From contig NZ_AFBG01000020.1 in assembly GCF_000204195.1 (NCBI RefSeq), forward strand, positions 62,001 to 126,000: 64,000 nucleotides of DNA. Direction: 5' to 3'. This DNA is from Acidovorax radicis N35. GTDB lineage: Bacteria > Pseudomonadota > Gammaproteobacteria > Burkholderiales > Burkholderiaceae_C. The first letter of the stretch is position 1; every line of letters begins with the position of its first letter. Of the stretch, positions 43,819 through 52,563 are shown one piece after another. The position numbers and the translations under genes are program-made. The notes under the pieces are model-generated. The model saw only the letters and a list, made by a program, of their open reading frames with translations, ran no database searches and was not told the origin of the DNA.

Positions 43819-45847
43819 AGAACTGACCCTCCACTCCACCCTGTGTCGGCGCGAGGCGGGCGCCTTCCAGAAGGCCATCCAGTCGGGTGACGATGTGGTG
43901 GTGGCCTGCACACAAGAGCAACGCCTGTTTGGCGACCTGGGCCAGCAGACCGAAGGCGCGGTATCTCCCATCCGGTTTGTGAACATCCGCGAAACCGGGG
44001 GCTGGAGCCGCGATGCCGCCCAGGCCAGCCCCAAGATCGCCGCGCTGCTGGCGGCCGCCCGGCTGCCCGACCCTCCGCCCGTACCCACGGTCACCTACAA
44101 GAGCACGGGCCGCTTGCTCATCATCGGACCGCTAGACCAGGCCGAGCAGGCGGCCGCCCTGGTGTCGGACGTGCTGGATGTGACCCTGTTCACCCAAGGC
44201 CCTGGCAATGCCGGTGGCGCGCAGGCGCGGCGGTTCCCGGTGCTGGGAGGGCGCATCACGGGCCTCACGGGCTGGCTGGGCGCGTTCGAGCTGCAGTGGA
44301 AGGCCGACAACCCGATTGATCTGGACCTGTGCACGCGCTGCAACGCCTGCGTGGCCGTCTGCCCTGAGAACGCCATTGGCCTTGATTACCAGATCGACAT
44401 GGCTGCCTGTCAGTCGCACCGCGCCTGCGTGAAGGTCTGCCAGGTGGCCGGTGCCATCGACTTCACCCGCGACGCCATCGCACAGACCGAGCGCTTCGAC
44501 CTGGTGCTGGACCTGCGCTCCCCGACTGCTACGCCTACTTTCTTGCAGCACGCGCTGCCGCAGGGCTACCTGCGCTGGGATGGGCGGGACCTGGGCACGC
44601 TGCTCAAGTTGCGCGAGCTGGTGGGCGAGTTCGAGAAACCCAAGTTTTTTGTCTACAAACAAAAACTCTGCGCCCACAGCCGCAACGAAACCGTGGGCTG
44701 CAACGCCTGCGTGGACATCTGTTCGGCCGAGGCCATTGCCAGCGACAAGAGCCGCCAGCAAATCAAGGTGAACCCTAACCTGTGCGTGGGCTGCGGCGCC
44801 TGCACCACCGTGTGCCCCACGGGCGCGCTGACCTATGCCTACCCCAGTGCGACAGAGCAGGGCACCAAGCTCAAGACCTTGTTGTCCACTTACGCGGCCG
44901 CAGGCGGCAAGGACGCCGTGCTGCTGTTGCACAGCCAGGAGCGCGGCCAGGCACTGGTGGAAGAACTGGGCCGGGCTGCGCAACTGAAGCTGGCGCACGG
45001 CGTGCCAGCCCACGTGATCCCGGTGGCGCTGTGGCACACGGCCAGCACCGGGGTGGACCTGTGGCTCAGCGCCATCGCTTACGGCGCCTCGCAGGTGGTG
45101 GTGCTGACGACACAGGAAGAAGCACCGCAGTACCTCGATGGCCTGCAGGCGCAGATGGATGTGGCCCAGAGCCTCTTGCGCGGCCTGGGCTACACCGGCA
45201 CGCATGTGCAACTGCTGCGCGCCACCCACCCCACCGAGCTGGATGCTGGATTGCAGGCCCTGGGCCAGACGCGCCAGAAGACTCCCGCCGTGGCCGCACG
45301 TTTTGCGGTGGCGCAAGAAAAGCGCAGCACGCTGGAGATGGCGCTCGACCACCTGATCGAACAGGCCCCGATGCCCGTGGCCGAGCGGCCCGAGGCCATT
45401 GCCTTGCCAGCCGTGGGATCGCCACTGGGCACCATTGAGGTCAACAAGGACCGCTGCACCCTCTGCCTGAGCTGCGTGAGCGCTTGCCCCGCCAGCGCGC
45501 TGCAGGACAACCCGCAACTGCCGCAGCTGCGCTTCATCGAGAAGAATTGCGTGCAGTGTGGCCTGTGTGCCGTCACCTGTCCGGAAGACGCGATCACCCT
45601 GCAACCCCGTTTGCTGTTGGCGCCGGAGCGCACTCAATTGCGTGTGCTCAACGAGGCCAAGCCCTGGGCCTGCGTGCGCTGCAGCAAGCCCTTTGGCACC
45701 GTCAAAGCCATCGAGGCCATGCTGGGCAAGCTGTCGGGCCATGCCATGTTCCAGGGCGAGGCGCTGGAACGGCTCAAGTTGTGCAGCGACTGCCGCGTGA
45801 TCGACCTGTATTCCTCCCAAAGCGAAACGAAAGTGACGGACCTGTGA
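43742..45847 (+). CDS. Formate dehydrogenase-associated polyferredoxin
   Basis: The 701-residue protein carries at least six cysteine cluster motifs: CTRCNACVAVCP, CQSHRACVKVC, CNACVDIC, CVGCGACTTVCP, CTLCLSCVSACP and CVQCGLCAVTCP, with further CxxC pairs near the C-terminus (CVRCSKPF, CSDC). Such proteins adjoin DUF3305/3306 and fdhD genes and may pass electrons to or from formate dehydrogenase or assist maturation. The ATG at 43742 (MTTTLICDCN) overlaps DUF3306 by 77 bases, unusually far. Cytosolic, no signal. Confidence 0.88.
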   Translation: MTTTLICDCNQTMPLNAKALGAALHEELTLHSTLCRREAGAFQKAIQSGDDVVVACTQEQRLFGDLGQQTEGAVSPIRFVNIRETGGWSRDAAQASPKIAALLAAARLPDPPPVPTVTYKSTGRLLIIGPLDQAEQAAALVSDVLDVTLFTQGPGNAGGAQARRFPVLGGRITGLTGWLGAFELQWKADNPIDLDLCTRCNACVAVCPENAIGLDYQIDMAACQSHRACVKVCQVAGAIDFTRDAIAQTERFDLVLDLRSPTATPTFLQHALPQGYLRWDGRDLGTLLKLRELVGEFEKPKFFVYKQKLCAHSRNETVGCNACVDICSAEAIASDKSRQQIKVNPNLCVGCGACTTVCPTGALTYAYPSATEQGTKLKTLLSTYAAAGGKDAVLLLHSQERGQALVEELGRAAQLKLAHGVPAHVIPVALWHTASTGVDLWLSAIAYGASQVVVLTTQEEAPQYLDGLQAQMDVAQSLLRGLGYTGTHVQLLRATHPTELDAGLQALGQTRQKTPAVAARFAVAQEKRSTLEMALDHLIEQAPMPVAERPEAIALPAVGSPLGTIEVNKDRCTLCLSCVSACPASALQDNPQLPQLRFIEKNCVQCGLCAVTCPEDAITLQPRLLLAPERTQLRVLNEAKPWACVRCSKPFGTVKAIEAMLGKLSGHAMFQGEALERLKLCSDCRVIDLYSSQSETKVTDL

Positions 45848-46479
45848 GCGCCCAACCTGCTTCTTTGACATCCGCTGGCGGCAGCTCCGCGCTGGACGAG
45901 GAAACCGCTCGGGCCGAACTGTATGGCCTGCTGTCGCAGCTGTATTACGCCGCGCCCAGCACCGAGCTGTTGTCGGCTCTGCGTGTGGCCGTGACCGAGG
46001 CGCCCGCCGATGGCGCCTTTTTGCAGGAGCCCTGGCAAGTGCTGGTGGGTGCGGCCCGCGAACTGAGCGACAGCGCGATGGCGCAAGAGTTCGACCGCCT
46101 CTTTGGCGGGGTGGGCAAGCCCGAGGTGTTTTTGTACGGCTCGCATTACCTGAGCGGCTTCCTCAATGAGAAGCCATTGGCCCGTCTTCGCACCGACCTG
46201 GATCGGCTGGGATTGGCACGCGACGAGTCGATGTCCGAAACCGAGGACCACATCGCCTACTTGTGCGAAGTGATGCGTTACCTGATCGCCGGGGATGACG
46301 TCGCTGTCTGCAACCTGACGGCGCAGCGCGACTTTTTTGCAACGCATCTGCAGCCCTGGGTGCTGCTGCTGTGTGATGCCCTCGCGGCCCATCCGCAGGC
46401 GCAGTTTTATGCCGCGCTGGCCCAGTTCACGCGGGCCTTTGTATCGGTAGAAACCCAGGGCTTTGACATGCTCGACTAG
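45844..46479 (+). CDS. TorD-family formate dehydrogenase chaperone
   Basis: The 211-residue helical protein has ARAELYGLLSQLYYAAPS, MAQEFDRLFGG, GSHYLSGFLNEKPLARLRTDL and ETEDHIAYLCEVMRYL, the pattern of the TorD/DmsD chaperones. These bind the TAT signal of a molybdoenzyme and guard cofactor insertion. The partner should be the periplasmic alpha subunit encoded next. GTG at 45844 overlaps the polyferredoxin stop (GTGA). Confidence 0.87.
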   Translation: MSAQPASLTSAGGSSALDEETARAELYGLLSQLYYAAPSTELLSALRVAVTEAPADGAFLQEPWQVLVGAARELSDSAMAQEFDRLFGGVGKPEVFLYGSHYLSGFLNEKPLARLRTDLDRLGLARDESMSETEDHIAYLCEVMRYLIAGDDVAVCNLTAQRDFFATHLQPWVLLLCDALAAHPQAQFYAALAQFTRAFVSVETQGFDMLD

Positions 46480-46583
46480 CCTCCGGGAGGCCGGAAAAAC
46501 CTGCCTGCGTTGCTATAAAAGATGAGTGCGTTAGTGGGAGGTGTAAAGCTCGATTGCAGGGTTTTACACACTGACATAGACTG

Positions 46584-46601
46584 TATGAATTCCGTTTCAT
46601 A
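46584..46601. promoter_or_regulatory. TATG-N10-CATA dyad upstream of the periplasmic formate dehydrogenase genes
   Basis: TATGAATTCCGTTTCATA has perfect 6-base arms (TATGAA/TTCATA) and lies 25 bases before the TAT-peptide gene. TATG-N10-CATA matches in arms and spacing the site at 37531 before the fds genes. Confidence 0.55.
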
Positions 46602-46626
46602 GCTGCCAGCCATTCTGGAGACAAGC

Positions 46627-46836
46627 ATGCAGAACCGCCAGCCCAATTCCTCACGCCGGAGTTTCTTTTCCGGCGCCGCCACTGTAGGGGCTGCAGCAGC
46701 AGCCGTTGTGGCGCTTCCCCAGGTGATTCCCTCCGATGCCACGGTGTCAGAGCCTGCTCGTGTGGCACCTGAAAAGGGCGGTGGTTATCACCTGTCTGCC
46801 CACGTGAAGCAGTACTACAAAACCACCCAACTCTGA
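46627..46836 (+). CDS. Formate dehydrogenase region TAT-signal small protein
   Basis: The 69-residue protein has a twin-arginine signal (SRRSFFSGA, then an Ala-rich hydrophobic stretch) and a short mature part ending HVKQYYKTTQL. It matches the small formate-dehydrogenase-region TAT family that precedes alpha subunits. It is probably exported folded with the enzyme as a small subunit or a maturation factor. GGAG lies before the ATG. Confidence 0.83.
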   Translation: MQNRQPNSSRRSFFSGAATVGAAAAAVVALPQVIPSDATVSEPARVAPEKGGGYHLSAHVKQYYKTTQL

Positions 46837-46850
46837 CAGCGGGGCGCTCC

Positions 46851-49820
46851 ATGTTGCTCACCAAGAAGTCCTCACACGCTGCGCAGGTCGCATCGTCGTC
46901 TGCCTCTCCCTTTGTTCATAGCCTGCGCCGTGGCCTTTCGCAGGCCTTGCCCACCATGGACCGGCGCTCGTTCCTGCGCCGTTCCGGTCTGGGTGTGGGC
47001 GTGGGTATTGCCGCATCGCAGCTGACACTGGTCAAGAAATCCAATGCTGCCGAAGGCGCCAAGGTTGGCATCGGCGACAGCAAGATCGAAGTGCGCCGCA
47101 CCATCTGCACCCACTGCTCGGTGGGCTGCGCGGTGGACGCAGTGGTCGAGAACGGCGTGTGGGTGCGGCAAGAGCCTGTGTTCGATTCGCCCATCAACCT
47201 GGGTGCACACTGCGCCAAGGGCGCGGCGCTGCGTGAACACGGCCACGGCGAGTACCGCCTGCGCTATCCCATGAAGCTCGTCAACGGAAAGTACGAGCGC
47301 ATCAGCTGGGACACGGCGCTGAACGAGATCACCGCCAAGATGCAGGAACTGCGCAAGGCCAGTGGTCCGGACAGCGTGTACTTTGTGGGCTCGTCCAAGC
47401 ACAACAATGAGCAGGCTTATCTGCTGCGCAAGTTCGTGAGCTTCTGGGGCACTAACAACTGCGACCACCAGGCGCGCATCTGCCACTCGACCACGGTGGC
47501 GGGTGTGGCCAACACATGGGGCTACGGCGCCATGACCAATTCGTACAACGACATGCAGAACAGCAAGGTCGCTTTGTACATTGGCTCCAACGCGGCCGAG
47601 GCCCACCCCGTGAGCATGTTGCACATGCTGCATGCCAAGGAAACCGGCTGCAAGATGATCGTGGTGGACCCGCGCTTCACCCGCACGGCCGCCAAGGCCG
47701 ACGAGTATGTGCGCATTCGTTCGGGCACCGACATTCCTTTCCTGTTCGGCGTGCTGTATCACATCTTCAAGAACGGCTGGGAAGACAAGAAGTACATCAA
47801 CGACCGCGTCTATGGCATGGACAAGGTGCGCGAGGATGTGCTGGCCAAGTGGTCGCCCGACAAGGTGGAAGAAGCCTGTGGCGTCAAGGAAGACCAGATG
47901 TTCAAGGTCGCCAAGATGCTGCACGACAACAACCCCGGCACCATCGTGTGGTGCATGGGCCAGACGCAGCACACCATTGGCAATGCCATGGTGCGTGCCT
48001 CGTGCATCTTGCAGCTGGCCCTGGGCAATGTGGGCAAGACGGGGGGCGGCACCAACATCTTCCGTGGGCACGACAACGTGCAGGGCGCCACCGACGTGGG
48101 CCCCAATCCAGACTCGCTGCCCGGCTACTACGGCCTGGCCGAGGGCTCATGGAAGCACTTCGCGGCGGTGTGGGGTGTGGACTTCGAGTGGATCAAAAAA
48201 CAATACGCATCGCCCGCGATGATGACCAAGAGCGGCATCACCGTGTCGCGCTGGATCGACGGCGTGATGGAGAGCAACGAACTCATCGACCAGGACTCCA
48301 ACCTGCGTGGCGTGTTCTTCTGGGGGCACGCGCCCAATTCGCAGACGCGCGGCCTGGAGATGAAACGGGCCATGGACAAGCTTGATCTGCTGGTGGTGGT
48401 GGACCCATATCCTTCGGCCACCGCCGCCATGGCGGCCATGCCCGGCAAGGCCGAAGACCTGAATCCCAACCGTGCGGTGTACCTGCTGCCAGCCGCCACG
48501 CAGTTTGAAACCAGTGGTTCGTGCACGGCATCCAACCGGTCGCTGCAGTGGCGCGAGAAGGTGATCGAGCCGCTGTGGGAGAGCCGCTCCGATCACATGA
48601 TCATGCACCAGTTCGCCGAAAAGCTGGGCTTTGCCGCCGAGCTCTCCAGGAACTACAAGATGCAGAAGGTCAAGGGCATGGACGAGCCCGTGCCCGAGGA
48701 CATCCTGCGCGAGATCAACAAGAGCGTGTGGACCATCGGCTACACCGGCCAGAGCCCTGAGCGCCTGAAGGCCCACATGAAGAACATGCACCTGTTCGAC
48801 GTGAAGACCTTGAAGGCCAAGGGCGGCAAGGACAAGGACACGGGCTACGACTTCACCGGCGACTATTTCGGCTTGCCCTGGCCCTGCTACGGCACGCCTG
48901 AGCTCAAGCACCCCGGCTCGGCCAACCTGTATGACACCTCCAAGCACGTGATGGACGGCGGTGGCAACTTCCGCGCCAACTTCGGCGTGGAGAAGGATGG
49001 CCAAAATCTGCTGGCAGAAGACGGATCGCACTCGCTCGGCGCTGAAATCACCACCGGTTACCCCGAGTTCGACCATGTGTTGCTCAAGAAGCTCGGCTGG
49101 TGGGATGACCTCAGCGATGCGGAGAAGGCCAAGGCCGAAGGCAAGAACTGGAAAACCGATCCCACGGGCGCGATCATCCGCGTGGCCATGAAGCATGGCT
49201 GTCACCCCTTTGGCAATGCCAAGGCGCGGGCCGTGGTGTGGAACTTCCCCGATGCCATTCCCCAGCATCGCGAGCCGCTGTATGGCACCCGGCCCGACCT
49301 GGTCGCCAAGTACCCCACACACGACGACAAGAAGGCCTTCTGGCGCCTGCCCACGCTCTACAAGAGCGTGCAGGACAAGAACGTGGCCGACAAGGCGTAC
49401 GAAAAATTCCCGCTGATCCTCAGCTCGGGCCGTCTGGTCGAGTACGAAGGCGGTGGCGAGGAAACCCGCTCCAACCCCTGGCTGGCCGAACTGCAGCAGG
49501 AATCGTTTGTCGAGATCAATCCCAAGACGGCTGCCGATCGGGGTATTCGCAACGGCGAACGCGTGTGGCTGAGTTCGCCCACCGGTGCCCGCATCAATGT
49601 GCAGGCGCTGGTGACCGAGCGCGTGGCACCCGATACGGTGTGGATGCCGTTCCACTTCTCGGGCCGTTGGCAGGGCGCGGACATGCTGGCTTACTACCCC
49701 AAGGGCGCAGCGCCTGTGGTGCGTGGCGAGGCGGTGAACACCGCAACGACGTATGGCTACGACAGCGTGACCATGATGCAAGAAACCAAGACCACGATCT
49801 GCAACGTGGAACGTGCTTGA
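46851..49820 (+). CDS. fdhA: Periplasmic formate dehydrogenase, catalytic alpha subunit
   Basis: The 989-residue molybdoenzyme has a TAT signal (MDRRSFLRRSG, residues 36-46, then a hydrophobic segment to about residue 67), the 4Fe-4S site (CTHCSVGC), and the catalytic Cys in QARICHSTT where FdnG has selenocysteine. The molybdopterin folds (VVDPRFTRTA, NIFRGHDNVQGATDVGPNPDS) and the C-terminal domain (WMPFHFSGR) follow. It oxidises formate in the periplasm and hands electrons to the beta and gamma subunits. The 35 residues before the TAT motif are extra; Met36 is an alternative start. Confidence 0.95.
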   Translation: MLLTKKSSHAAQVASSSASPFVHSLRRGLSQALPTMDRRSFLRRSGLGVGVGIAASQLTLVKKSNAAEGAKVGIGDSKIEVRRTICTHCSVGCAVDAVVENGVWVRQEPVFDSPINLGAHCAKGAALREHGHGEYRLRYPMKLVNGKYERISWDTALNEITAKMQELRKASGPDSVYFVGSSKHNNEQAYLLRKFVSFWGTNNCDHQARICHSTTVAGVANTWGYGAMTNSYNDMQNSKVALYIGSNAAEAHPVSMLHMLHAKETGCKMIVVDPRFTRTAAKADEYVRIRSGTDIPFLFGVLYHIFKNGWEDKKYINDRVYGMDKVREDVLAKWSPDKVEEACGVKEDQMFKVAKMLHDNNPGTIVWCMGQTQHTIGNAMVRASCILQLALGNVGKTGGGTNIFRGHDNVQGATDVGPNPDSLPGYYGLAEGSWKHFAAVWGVDFEWIKKQYASPAMMTKSGITVSRWIDGVMESNELIDQDSNLRGVFFWGHAPNSQTRGLEMKRAMDKLDLLVVVDPYPSATAAMAAMPGKAEDLNPNRAVYLLPAATQFETSGSCTASNRSLQWREKVIEPLWESRSDHMIMHQFAEKLGFAAELSRNYKMQKVKGMDEPVPEDILREINKSVWTIGYTGQSPERLKAHMKNMHLFDVKTLKAKGGKDKDTGYDFTGDYFGLPWPCYGTPELKHPGSANLYDTSKHVMDGGGNFRANFGVEKDGQNLLAEDGSHSLGAEITTGYPEFDHVLLKKLGWWDDLSDAEKAKAEGKNWKTDPTGAIIRVAMKHGCHPFGNAKARAVVWNFPDAIPQHREPLYGTRPDLVAKYPTHDDKKAFWRLPTLYKSVQDKNVADKAYEKFPLILSSGRLVEYEGGGEETRSNPWLAELQQESFVEINPKTAADRGIRNGERVWLSSPTGARINVQALVTERVAPDTVWMPFHFSGRWQGADMLAYYPKGAAPVVRGEAVNTATTYGYDSVTMMQETKTTICNVERA

Positions 49821-49845
49821 TCGCGCGGCGCAAGGAGACATCCCC

Positions 49846-50463
49846 ATGGCACGAATGAAATTCATCTGCGACGCAGAGCGCTGCATCGAATGCAACGGCT
49901 GCGTGACCGCCTGCAAGAACGAGCACGAGGTGCCGTGGGGCGTGAACCGCCGCCGCGTGGTCACGCTCAACGACGGTGTGCCCGGCGAAAAATCCATCTC
50001 GGTGGCCTGCATGCACTGCAGCGATGCGCCCTGCATGGCCGTGTGCCCCGTCAACTGCTTCTACCGCACCGAAGAGGGCGTGGTGCTGCACGACAAGGAT
50101 GTGTGTATTGGTTGCGGTTACTGCAGCTACGCCTGCCCGTTCGGCGCTCCGCAGTTTCCATCGCAAGGCACCTTCGGTGTACGCGGCAAGATGGACAAAT
50201 GCACCTTCTGCGCGGGTGGCCCTGAAGCCCATGGCAGCCAGGCTGAGTTTGACAAATACGGCCGCAACCGTTTGGCCGAGGGCAAGCTGCCCGCCTGCGC
50301 AGAGATGTGCTCCACCAAGGCGCTGCTGGCCGGTGATGGCGATGTGGTGGCAGATATCTTCCGCAACCGTGTGGTGCAGCGTGGCAAGGGCGCCGAGGTG
50401 TGGGGCTGGGGGACGGCCTATGGTTCGCAGCAGGCAGGCCAGCCTGCAGGAGGCAAGTCATGA
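49846..50463 (+). CDS. Formate dehydrogenase iron-sulfur beta subunit
   Basis: The 205-residue protein has four 4Fe-4S motifs (CIECNGCVTACK, CMHCSDAPCMAVCP, CIGCGYCSYACP, CTFC with a distant CAEMC). It relays electrons from the alpha subunit to the cytochrome b subunit. AAGGAG precedes the ATG at 49846. It overlaps the next gene by 4 bases (ATGA). It lacks the C-terminal membrane helix of FdnH, so the complex may attach through the gamma subunit. Confidence 0.93.
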   Translation: MARMKFICDAERCIECNGCVTACKNEHEVPWGVNRRRVVTLNDGVPGEKSISVACMHCSDAPCMAVCPVNCFYRTEEGVVLHDKDVCIGCGYCSYACPFGAPQFPSQGTFGVRGKMDKCTFCAGGPEAHGSQAEFDKYGRNRLAEGKLPACAEMCSTKALLAGDGDVVADIFRNRVVQRGKGAEVWGWGTAYGSQQAGQPAGGKS

Positions 50464-50702
50464 CAAAGCGTCTTGTTCATTCGGCCCTGGCCGCCGCTGT
50501 GGCTCTGGTGGCGCTGACCGCCTGTGGCGAAAAGCCGCAGACCGGTGCGGGCATCCGCGGTGACGCTGCTCCCTATGCGGGCACGGGCAGCAATTTCATG
50601 CAGCCCGGCTGGAAGGCCGGGGACAAAGCCGGTTGGGAAGCGCAGCTCAAGGCGCGTCAGCAGTACGGCCAGAACGAATACACCCGCACGCAGTCCAAGT
50701 GA
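50460..50702 (+). CDS. Small formate dehydrogenase-locus lipoprotein
   Basis: The 80-residue lipoprotein has lipobox LTAC (Cys near residue 22), then a polar mature part with the MQPGWKAGDKAGWEAQLKAR segment. It sits between the beta and gamma subunit genes with 4-base and 8-base spacing, so it is probably part of the complex or its assembly. No known function. Confidence 0.75.
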   Translation: MTKRLVHSALAAAVALVALTACGEKPQTGAGIRGDAAPYAGTGSNFMQPGWKAGDKAGWEAQLKARQQYGQNEYTRTQSK

Positions 50703-50710
50703 GGCCCGCC

Positions 50711-51934
50711 ATGAAACACATCATGTGGTCCCTGGCTTTGGCGGCGGGGTGTGCCTGGGGGCCTGCGGGTGCCCAGGCTCCGGCAGCGCCGGATGCCGCC
50801 TCGCCTGCAGTTGCTGCACCAGTCGCCCCAGCGGCAGCCGGTGGCGGTGGCATCCAGAGCCAGAACATCTTTGAGGTCAAGCCGGACGCCAGCGCGGACT
50901 CCAAATACGCCGAGCAGACCAATGGCGAGCGCGCCAAGGTGCAGCCGGGCAACAACGCGCCCATGTGGCGCCAGGTGGGGCAGGGCGTCACGGGCTACAG
51001 CAGCCTGCCCAAGAGCCAGGCCCCCGAGGCAGGCAACCTGATCCAGCCTTTCGTGCAATACCCCGGCTCACGCTTCACCAACGCAGGCGAGGCATGGCGC
51101 CAGGTGCGCAACCACTGGATCATTCCTTATGGTGCGGCCTTGTTTGCCATCGTCTTGCTGGCGCTGAGCATCTTCTACTTCATCAAAGGCCCGATGGGGC
51201 ACGAACATCCCGATGGCGCAGGCACCCGTCGCATCGAACGTTTCACGCCGTTCGAGCGTGCGGCGCATTGGTCCAATGCCTTTGCGTTCATTGCGCTGGC
51301 CCTCTCTGGCATCGTCATGGCATTTGGCAAGTTCTTCCTGCTGCCCATCATGGGGGCCACGCTCTTTGGCTGGCTTACCTATGCGCTCAAGAACGTGCAC
51401 AACTTCATGGGTCCGCTGTTTGCCGTGTCCCTGCTGGTGATCATCCTCACCTTCGTCAAGGACAACATCGCCAACCGCGCGGACTTTGTGTGGCTGTCCA
51501 AGGGCGGCGGCATGCTGGGTGGTGACCACCAGGTTCCCTCCCATCGCTTCAATGCGGGCGAGAAGGGCCTGTTCTGGTGGGGCATCACCATCCCGGGCAT
51601 CTTTGTGGTGGCCACGGGCCTCGTGCTCGACAAGCTCATCCCTGGCTTTGGTGACGTGCGCGGCGACATGCAGATCGCCCACATGATCCATGCCACCCTG
51701 GCGATATGGATGATGGCGCTGATCTGTGGCCACATCTACATGGGCACGGTGGGCATGCGCGGTGCCTACAAGGCCATGAGGACGGGTTACGTGAGTGAAG
51801 GGTGGGCCAAGGAGCACCACGAGCTTTGGTACGACGATGTCCAGGCGGGCAAGATTCCTCGCCAGCGCAGTGCCAACCCACCGGCAGCCGATGCTGCAGC
51901 AACACCATCTGCGGGCCAGCCCGCGCAGGTATGA
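50711..51934 (+). CDS. Formate dehydrogenase cytochrome b gamma subunit
   Basis: The 407-residue protein has a signal peptide, about 140 extra N-terminal residues of periplasmic character (Pro/Ala-rich, then MWRQVGQGVTGYSSLP), and a C-terminal FdnI/FdoI-type cytochrome b of four helices. Haem histidines lie in RAAHWSNAFAFIALALSG, YALKNVHNFMGP and HMIHATLAIWMMALICGHIY. It passes electrons to quinone. The large N-terminal extension is the unusual part; it may bind the small lipoprotein. Confidence 0.92.
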   Translation: MKHIMWSLALAAGCAWGPAGAQAPAAPDAASPAVAAPVAPAAAGGGGIQSQNIFEVKPDASADSKYAEQTNGERAKVQPGNNAPMWRQVGQGVTGYSSLPKSQAPEAGNLIQPFVQYPGSRFTNAGEAWRQVRNHWIIPYGAALFAIVLLALSIFYFIKGPMGHEHPDGAGTRRIERFTPFERAAHWSNAFAFIALALSGIVMAFGKFFLLPIMGATLFGWLTYALKNVHNFMGPLFAVSLLVIILTFVKDNIANRADFVWLSKGGGMLGGDHQVPSHRFNAGEKGLFWWGITIPGIFVVATGLVLDKLIPGFGDVRGDMQIAHMIHATLAIWMMALICGHIYMGTVGMRGAYKAMRTGYVSEGWAKEHHELWYDDVQAGKIPRQRSANPPAADAAATPSAGQPAQV

Positions 51935-51945
51935 GGTTTCGCACC

Positions 51946-52332
51946 ATGACCCAATTTTCTCGCTCTTCCTTGCTGGCGCTGTGCGCGGCCAGCGTCTGTA
52001 CCCTGGCCTCGGCCAAGTTGCCCGCACCGTCACCAGAAGCGGCAGCGAAGGCCGCAGAGACCGCCGCCAAAGCCGCCTGGGCGGGCAAGGTCGACAACTA
52101 CAAGCTGTGCCTGTCGCAAGACCGCGTGGCGGCCCACTACCGCAAAACCACGCCAGCGGCCAAGCCCGCAGCGGCGGCAGGTGCTGCCTGCACCGACCCT
52201 GGCCCCTTCGCCTACACGCCGCCCGCGGCCAAGCCCATTGAAGCGGCGGGCGCCCATTCGCCACCGGGCACGGCCAGCAGCCCGCCCAGCACGCTGACGC
52301 CTGCCGCAGCCGCGTCAGCGCCCAAGTCCTGA
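51946..52332 (+). CDS. Small secreted protein of the formate dehydrogenase locus
   Basis: The 128-residue protein has a signal peptide (RSSLLALCAASVCTLASA) and an Ala/Pro-rich mature part with only two Cys (KLCLSQ, ACTDPG), which could form a disulfide. The ATG at 51946 has GAGG eight bases upstream; an ATG at 51931 that overlaps the gamma-subunit stop would add 5 residues. Not recognised; probably accessory to the periplasmic complex. Confidence 0.72.
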   Translation: MTQFSRSSLLALCAASVCTLASAKLPAPSPEAAAKAAETAAKAAWAGKVDNYKLCLSQDRVAAHYRKTTPAAKPAAAAGAACTDPGPFAYTPPAAKPIEAAGAHSPPGTASSPPSTLTPAAAASAPKS

Positions 52333-52563
52333 GGGCCACCGTTGCCTGGCTGCTGAACGCCGCGCACACCGAGTGGAGCGCGGCTTTTCTTTGTGGGCGT
52401 GACTTGCGCCAGACAGGGCTCAGGCAAGCAGCTTGCCCCAAGGCGAGGCGGCTGTTGCAACCCGATTTGCGTAAGTCCTGGTGGGTTGTGGCGCCCCTGC
52501 GCTGCAACCCATTCAGATCCCCCATGCTCGTCCCTGGCGGCCTGTACTGCGTATATTCGCTCC

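Noticed and set aside
47460..47520. Possible selenocysteine formate dehydrogenase.
   Set aside because: The catalytic position is a normal Cys codon (RICHSTT), as in FdsA (RLCHASS); there is no in-frame TGA.
48147..50054. A 635-codon minus-strand frame opposite the formate dehydrogenase alpha and beta genes.
   Set aside because: It is a compositional shadow of the two genes, with no domain and no ribosome site.
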